A stretch of DNA of 8,370 bases from contig JALTEO010000195.1 in the NCBI GenBank assembly GCA_027073875.1, positions 1 to 8,370 of the forward strand, given 5' to 3'. The notes under the pieces were generated by a model that saw nothing but the letters and a program-made list of their open reading frames with translations, was not told where the DNA came from and did no database searches. A program made the position numbers and the translations under genes. Positions 5,829-8,370 of this stretch are shown in pieces; position 1 is the stretch's first letter; each line of letters starts with the position of its first letter. Source of the stretch: Bacteroidales bacterium. Lineage in GTDB: Bacteria; Bacteroidota; Bacteroidia; Bacteroidales; JALTDM01.

Positions 5829-6916
5829 TCCGGAGTTTTAAAAAGCGTCCACAAAGAAACCAAAAATAAATAAACAGGATAGAAAATAGACAGAGGAAAT
5901 GAATAAACCAACAGTTTTTTTTGATTTGTAAAACGGGTTGTAAAAAATAATATCGTAAAATCAACTAAAAATTTTAATCCGAAACCTGCTAAAAACCAAA
6001 GCCAAAACGAGTGATAAAAAAACACGAAGAAACTACCGGCAAGGATTAAAATGTTAGCAAAAAAAACGAGTAGTCCCACGACAATAGTTTGCCAATCGGA
6101 ATAGCCGGAGCTTTTAGACAGCCACCGGATTCGTTGATTAAAAAATGTGCCGAAAGTTTTTTGCGGTGTGGTTGTAACAACGGTATTTTCATCTGTCAAA
6201 AAACCGATACTTTTTGCACTGTATTTTGCTTTTATCTGTTGAAGCAGAAAAATATCATCGCCCGAAGCATAAGCGGGTTTCAAATCCATTTCCTGAAAGA
6301 CTTTTTTCCGAAAAGCCAAATTGGCACCATTTGCCAAAAAAGGAAAACCCATCATTGCCGCTCCGGCACCACTGCCAATCAAACTGCTAAACTCAAGTGC
6401 TTGCAGTTTTTCGAAAAAATTGATACCCTTTATCTTAACGCCGCCAATTAATAAATTGAATGAATTGTCGCCAAATTGCCGTGCAATGCCGGATAACCAA
6501 TTCTTGGGAACAAAACAATCGGCATCCGTAGTAACAATCAATTCTCCCAAAGCATGTTCCACACCCATACGGATAGCCGCTTTTTTTCCCGATTCGTTAT
6601 TCACAAGATGCAGTGGGCGGAAACGGTTATCGGAAATATTTATTTTTTTCAAAACAGTAATTGTGTCATCCGTAGAATGGTCATTTACCAAAATAATTTC
6701 AACTTTCTCAGGCGGATAGTTTTGATTTTTAATGCTTTCCGCTAAACGGGGTAAGTTCTCTGATTCGTTACGGCAGGCAACTACGACACTAAAGAATGGT
6801 AATTCCGATAGTGGTGATTCGGATTTTATTTTTAACTTTGTAAGTCCAATGATGATTAAAATAATCAATACCGAATACAGCAAGATAAAAGTAGAAAATA
6901 GAATGATGAAAGCCAC
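5807..6916 (-). CDS. Membrane-bound family 2 glycosyltransferase (processive type motifs)
   Basis: This 369-residue inner-membrane enzyme has one N-terminal transmembrane helix (about 3-25), a cytoplasmic GT-A catalytic domain and about three C-terminal helices (278-300, 303-326, 337-358). All four GT2 signature elements are present: Asp79 in ILVNDHSTDD, DAD at 131-133, GDD at 219-221 and QRIRW at 261-265. The D, DxD, D, QxxRW set is typical of processive or polysaccharide-forming GT2 enzymes and of lipid glycosyltransferases; the substrate cannot be named. The gene starts at GTG 6916, giving MAFIILF; no ATG lies at a sensible position in frame, and the start places the first membrane helix at the very N-terminus. 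It is divergent from the SUI1 gene across 50 bp and overlaps queA downstream by 22 bp. The pairing with queA looks positional rather than functional. Confidence 0.88.
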   Translation of the reverse strand: MAFIILFSTFILLYSVLIILIIIGLTKLKIKSESPLSELPFFSVVVACRNESENLPRLAESIKNQNYPPEKVEIILVNDHSTDDTITVLKKINISDNRFRPLHLVNNESGKKAAIRMGVEHALGELIVTTDADCFVPKNWLSGIARQFGDNSFNLLIGGVKIKGINFFEKLQALEFSSLIGSGAGAAMMGFPFLANGANLAFRKKVFQEMDLKPAYASGDDIFLLQQIKAKYSAKSIGFLTDENTVVTTTPQKTFGTFFNQRIRWLSKSSGYSDWQTIVVGLLVFFANILILAGSFFVFFYHSFWLWFLAGFGLKFLVDFTILFFTTRFTNQKKLLVYSFPLSIFYPVYLFLVSLWTLFKTPEWKGRKL

Positions 6917-6947
6917 ACAAAATTTTTTCCGAAAATACTATTTTCAG

Positions 6948-6955
6948 CAAAACTA
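6948..6955 (-). promoter_or_regulatory. Candidate -7 box for the glycosyltransferase-queA unit
   Basis: On the minus strand this reads TAGTTTTG, a full match to TAnnTTTG, 31 bp before the GTG start. A TTTTG lies only 16 bp upstream, inside the start of the divergent SUI1 gene, which is short of the usual -33 spacing. The whole divergent gap is 50 bp, so any SUI1 promoter must overlap this one or lie within the glycosyltransferase's 5' end. No clear plus-strand -7 box was found. Confidence 0.33.
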
Positions 6956-6966
6956 AAAGATTTTTT

Positions 6967-7311
6967 ATGAGCAAAAAGAAGAAAAAAATAAAGTTTGATG
7001 ATAGCGATGGTGTTGTTTATTCTACAAATCCGGAATTCGAATATGCTTCGGAATTCGAAGAAGAAGAAACTCGTAGTCCTGAAAATCAACAGTTGCGAAT
7101 TGTATTAGACCGCAAACAGCGAAAAGGGAAAACAGTAACACTCATTGAGGGATTTATCGGTACTAACGAAGCATTAAAACAGTTGGAAAAAAGATTGAAA
7201 ACTGCCTGTGGTGTTGGTGGAAGTTCTAAAGATGGAGTCATCATTATTCAGGGCGATATGCGTCAAAAAATCAAGGGTTTTTTAGAAGAATGGGGATATA
7301 ATTACAAATGA
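6967..7311 (+). CDS. yciH: SUI1/eIF1-like translation factor (YciH family)
   Basis: This 114-residue protein belongs to the bacterial relatives of eukaryotic eIF1/SUI1. The C-terminal SUI1 domain spans about residues 43-113: LRIVLDRKQRKGKTVTLIEGF (43-63), LKQLEKRLKTACGVGGSSKDG (70-90) and VIIIQGDMRQKIKGFLEEWGY (91-111). The basic RKGK loop and the CGxGGSxKDG turn are the family's most conserved parts. In eukaryotes eIF1 checks start-codon fidelity on the small ribosomal subunit; E. coli YciH has been linked to translation inhibition under stress, and the role in Bacteroidota is not settled. The N-terminal 40 residues are low in complexity, with a lysine run (SKKKKKIK) and then an acidic patch (EFEEEETRS), probably disordered. 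ATG 6967 fits the family length of about 110. No Shine-Dalgarno sequence is present. It appears monocistronic. Confidence 0.93.
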   Translation: MSKKKKKIKFDDSDGVVYSTNPEFEYASEFEEEETRSPENQQLRIVLDRKQRKGKTVTLIEGFIGTNEALKQLEKRLKTACGVGGSSKDGVIIIQGDMRQKIKGFLEEWGYNYK

Positions 7312-7313
7312 CA

Positions 7314-7356
7314 AATTAGGAATTACGAATGGATAATGTGCTAATGCGATAATGGG
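7314..7356 (+). repeat. Micro-tandem repeats: heptamers then octamers
   Basis: Just past the SUI1 stop codon, AATTAGG (7314-7320) and AATTACG (7321-7327) form an imperfect heptamer pair. Then ATAATGTG (7333-7340), CTAATGCG (7341-7348) and ATAATGGG (7349-7356) form three head-to-tail octamers with consensus (A/C)TAATGnG. From memory, strings of this type are common in intergenic DNA of some Bacteroidota. No function is known to me. Confidence 0.5.
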
Positions 7357-7376
7357 GAAACGGGATAACAAAAATT

Positions 7377-7392
7377 TTTAACTTTACAAACT
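7377..7392 (+). repeat. Copy 2 of the 16-mer TTTAACTTTACAAACT
   Basis: An exact match to the copies at 4581-4596 and 7594-7609, in the same orientation. Here it stands alone, about 65 bp past the SUI1 stop, preceded by a short T-run. Confidence 0.6.
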
Positions 7393-7428
7393 AAAAATAA
7401 ACAGGTAAATATGAACTAAAAACTTTCA

Positions 7429-7490
7429 AGCTCCGTAGGTGCGATATGTTTGCAGGAAAAACAAATATGGAAAACAGCTCCGTAGGAGCG
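7429..7490 (+). repeat. Two copies of an AGCTCCGTAGGnGCG palindromic repeat
   Basis: AGCTCCGTAGGTGCG (7429-7443) and AGCTCCGTAGGAGCG (7476-7490) differ at one base and start 47 bp apart. The second copy forms a perfect 5-bp hairpin, GCTCC-GTA-GGAGC. The first has a T-T mismatch in the stem and looks decayed. The core is GC-rich and stands out from the AT-rich surroundings. I recall similar AGCTCCGTAGGAGCG strings as dispersed repeats in Bacteroidota genomes, but this is memory and was not searched. Confidence 0.55.
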
Positions 7491-7552
7491 GTACAAAAAT
7501 GAAACATTTTGACAAACAAGAAATAAGTATAATAACAAGCTGTTTCAATGAG

Positions 7553-7573
7553 ATGCTTCACTCCGTTCAGCAT
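7553..7573. repeat. Palindromic repeat of the GCTTCACTCCGTTCAGC type
   Basis: The arms ATGCT (7553-7557) and AGCAT (7569-7573) enclose TCACTCCGTTC. On the minus strand the core reads ATGCTGAACGGAGTGAAGCAT, which resembles the widespread short repeat family of form CCTGAACGAAGTGAAGGATC found between genes in many bacteria (from memory). A spurious minus-strand reading frame beginning MLNGVKHL crosses it, a typical by-product of these repeats. Confidence 0.5.
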
Positions 7574-7581
7574 GATGCACT

Positions 7582-7616
7582 ACTTTACGAACTTTTAACT
7601 TTACAAACTTTTAACT
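7582..7616 (+). repeat. 16-bp tandem repeat containing copy 3 of the 16-mer
   Basis: ACTTTACGAACTTTTA (7582-7597) is followed directly by ACTTTACAAACTTTTA (7598-7613), one mismatch in 16, then a partial third unit ACT (7614-7616). The exact 16-mer TTTAACTTTACAAACT shared with 4581 and 7377 spans the unit junction at 7594-7609. This suggests the solitary copies are single units of a sequence that can expand in tandem. Confidence 0.6.
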
Positions 7617-7698
7617 AAAGAAAAGGTGACAAACAAAATAAAACTAAATGAAAAAATAAATGTAGGTCTAATAGTTTTTGAATAAATAAAAATATAAT

Positions 7699-8175
7699 AT
7701 GAAACTAAGTGAATTACTCGAAAAATTGGAAACTACCCTTGAAACAGGTGAAAAAGATATGGAACAAACCTCTGCAGGTAAAAATCCGATGAAAGAAATT
7801 ATTCTTTTAATTGTACGGTTTTTCTCTGAGTTTTTGATGTTACCATTTAAATTACTGGCAAATTATTTAAAAAACGAGTTAATAACAGCTGTTAAGCGGG
7901 ATGCAAAACTATATGGTTTGATGATGGGATTAATGGGAGTGCTTTTTGTTTTTTTCTCAGTACTTTGGCTGTTTATTGCTGTGGGAGTCGGTGTTTATTT
8001 TTATCAAAAAGGAAATTCATTATTACTTTCAATTTTTTATTCTGTTATTTTCCAAATAATCAGTTTTATCGTTGTGGCATTGGTTGTTTTAATTACTTCC
8101 AAGCAGGTAAAATCAATCAAAATGATACAAAATTTTAATAAATCAATAAATGATACAAAAAAGGAAAAAGAGTAA
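7699..8175 (+). CDS. Small two-helix membrane protein, holin superfamily III (YqjE/DUF1469)-like
   Basis: This is a 158-residue inner-membrane protein. Residues 1-30 are hydrophilic and acidic (MKLSELLEKLETTLETGEKD). Residues 31-56 form an amphipathic stretch, and two strong transmembrane segments follow at about 72-101 and 107-133, separated by the short polar turn QKGNS. The tail (134-158) is basic and lysine-rich. The layout of a soluble helix, two close hydrophobic helices and the preceding KNELITAVKRDAKLYG segment recalls the phage holin family/superfamily III group, which in most bacteria is chromosomal and not part of a prophage. No lysin or phage gene is nearby, so I would not read it as a lysis protein. 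The start ATG 7699 lies in AT-rich DNA without a Shine-Dalgarno sequence. Membrane location is clear; family assignment is moderate. Confidence 0.6.
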   Translation: MKLSELLEKLETTLETGEKDMEQTSAGKNPMKEIILLIVRFFSEFLMLPFKLLANYLKNELITAVKRDAKLYGLMMGLMGVLFVFFSVLWLFIAVGVGVYFYQKGNSLLLSIFYSVIFQIISFIVVALVVLITSKQVKSIKMIQNFNKSINDTKKEKE

Positions 8176-8181
8176 GTATAG

Positions 8182-8223
8182 TGGTTCTTGACAGGTTTAC
8201 AAAAACAAAGCTGTTTAGAACCA
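8182..8223 (+). terminator. Hairpin just after the holin-like gene, possible transcript end
   Basis: The arms TGGTTCT (8182-8188) and AGAACCA (8217-8223) pair perfectly over 7 bp. ACAG (8191-8194) and CTGT (8211-8214) extend the stem after a small mismatch, leaving a 16-nt loop. The hairpin begins 7 bp after the stop codon, where a terminator or 3'-protective structure would sit. It lacks the T-run of a standard rho-independent terminator, so its role is uncertain. Confidence 0.35.
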
Positions 8224-8239
8224 TTCATGTCCCGATAAA

Positions 8240-8267
8240 CGAGGACTCACGACAAAGTCGGAGCTCG
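8240..8267 (+). repeat. GC-rich stem-loop of unknown function
   Basis: CGAC (8250-8253) and GTCG (8257-8260) pair around an AAA loop. After a bulged A, CTC (8246-8248) pairs with GAG (8261-8263), and after a two-base bulge CGAG (8240-8243) pairs with CTCG (8264-8267), giving 11 bp in all. It is unusually GC-rich for this region. It touches the start of the 12-bp inverted repeat that follows, so the two structures compete for the CG at 8266-8267. Confidence 0.4.
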
Positions 8268-8308
8268 AAAGAAATCAATCAATAAATTTGCAAACCTGAT
8301 TTCTTTCG
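8266..8308. promoter_or_regulatory. Perfect 12-bp inverted repeat around the -33 box
   Basis: CGAAAGAAATCA (8266-8277) and TGATTTCTTTCG (8297-8308) are exact reverse complements with a 19-bp spacer. The spacer holds the -33 element TTTG (8287-8290) inside an 8-bp palindrome TTTGCAAA (8287-8294), and the right arm fills most of the gap between the -33 and -7 boxes. A protein bound to both arms would block or remodel the promoter, so an operator is the simplest reading. The regulator is not in the window. Confidence 0.5.
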
Positions 8309-8319
8309 GTGTATATTTG
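8287..8319 (+). promoter_or_regulatory. Bacteroidota-type promoter for the last gene
   Basis: The -33 box TTTG (8287-8290) is separated by 21 bp from the -7 box TATATTTG (8312-8319). Both match the Bacteroidota sigma consensus (TTTG and TAnnTTTG), and the spacing is close to ideal. Transcription would start near 8325, leaving a leader of about 15-20 nt before the ATG at 8343. This is the only promoter in the window with both elements. Confidence 0.65.
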
Positions 8320-8342
8320 TTCAATAAATAAAACTTAGCAAC

Positions 8343-8370
8343 ATGAAGCTGAAACTTTTTTTATTTCTTT
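8343..8370 (+). CDS. Start of a gene with a signal-peptide-like N-terminus (cut off by the window)
   Basis: Nine codons are visible, encoding MKLKLFLFL: two lysines and then a hydrophobic run, as at the start of a signal peptide or membrane anchor. The ATG follows the window's best promoter at a normal distance and is preceded by A-rich DNA (TAAAACTTAGCAAC), as is common for start sites in this phylum. The product cannot be identified. Export from the cytoplasm is an inference from nine residues only. Confidence 0.5.

Larger units (their letters stand above)
7312..7698. other. Gene-free, repeat-rich gap between the SUI1 and holin-like genes
   Basis: No credible coding region is present in these 387 bp. 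In order it contains two AATTA-type heptamers (7314-7327), three octamers (7333-7356), a 16-mer copy (7377-7392), two copies of a GCTCCGTAGG palindrome (7429-7443, 7476-7490), a hairpin motif of the GCTTCACTCCGTTCAGC kind (7553-7573), a 16-bp tandem repeat (7582-7616), and then about 80 bp of A-rich DNA leading to the next gene. No transposase, tRNA or clear terminator is visible. A near-match to the -7 box, TAGTTTTTG (one base too long), lies at 7672-7680 ahead of the holin-like gene. Confidence 0.7.

Noticed and set aside
6321..6719. Plus-strand reading frame of 132 codons
   Set aside because: It is fully antisense to the catalytic domain of the GT2 glycosyltransferase, whose motifs are intact on the other strand.
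6827..6844. Further copy of the 16-mer (TTTTTAACTTTGTAAG)
   Set aside because: Only the first part matches, and it lies within the glycosyltransferase coding sequence, so it is best explained by chance.
7391..7573. Minus-strand reading frame of 60 codons beginning MLNGVKHL
   Set aside because: It is made almost entirely from intergenic repeats; MLNxVKHL is a common false start produced by the GAACGGAGTGAAGC-type repeat.
7429..7616. CRISPR array
   Set aside because: The repeats are of several unrelated types and lengths, with no regular repeat-spacer pattern and no cas genes.
7699..8175. Prophage lysis cassette
   Set aside because: The holin-like protein stands alone with no lysin, spanin or phage structural genes; this family is usually chromosomal.

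Overview
The window looks like ordinary chromosomal sequence from a member of the Bacteroidota. The clues are AT-rich DNA with A/T-ending codons, almost no Shine-Dalgarno sequences, several upstream boxes matching the Bacteroidota -7 promoter consensus TAnnTTTG, and protein types typical of that phylum: a long-form QueA, a bacterial SUI1 protein, and a glycosyltransferase fused to a sugar-transferase-like tail. The order or genus cannot be told from this sequence. I see no tRNA, rRNA, CRISPR array, transposase or recognisable phage structural gene.

Layout. Positions 1-186 (minus) hold the N-terminus of mnmG (tRNA wobble-uridine modification). Positions 374-2952 (minus) are a two-gene unit, recR then a 649-residue membrane glycosyltransferase, 8 bp apart. 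A 202-bp divergent region separates recR from a MacB/FtsX-type ABC permease at 3155-4402 (plus). This converges on an overlapping minus-strand pair, a membrane GT2 glycosyltransferase (5807-6916) followed by queA (4599-5828). A SUI1/YciH-like gene (6967-7311, plus) starts 50 bp from the glycosyltransferase, divergently. After a 387-bp gene-free stretch comes a small two-helix membrane protein resembling the holin superfamily III/YqjE group (7699-8175, plus). The window ends in the first nine codons of a plus-strand gene (8343 onward) that has the best promoter in the window.

Functionally these are mostly housekeeping genes: tRNA modification (mnmG, queA), recombinational repair (recR), translation initiation (SUI1) and cell-envelope work (two glycosyltransferases, the ABC permease, the holin-like protein). 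They do not form one pathway. I do not see a new multi-gene system.

The unusual content lies between the genes. A 53-bp palindromic element resembling the dispersed GTCATTGCGA repeat lies in the permease/queA convergent gap. The exact 16-mer TTTAACTTTACAAACT occurs three times, always outside or at the very edge of genes, once as part of a 16-bp tandem repeat. The 7312-7698 gap packs heptamer, octamer and 16-mer micro-tandem repeats together with two kinds of palindromic dispersed repeat. The 8176-8320 gap holds three successive hairpins, the last a perfect 12-bp inverted repeat wrapped around the -33 box of the final promoter. The other point of interest is the large glycosyltransferase, whose C-terminal phosphoglycosyltransferase-like domain appears to lack its catalytic core.
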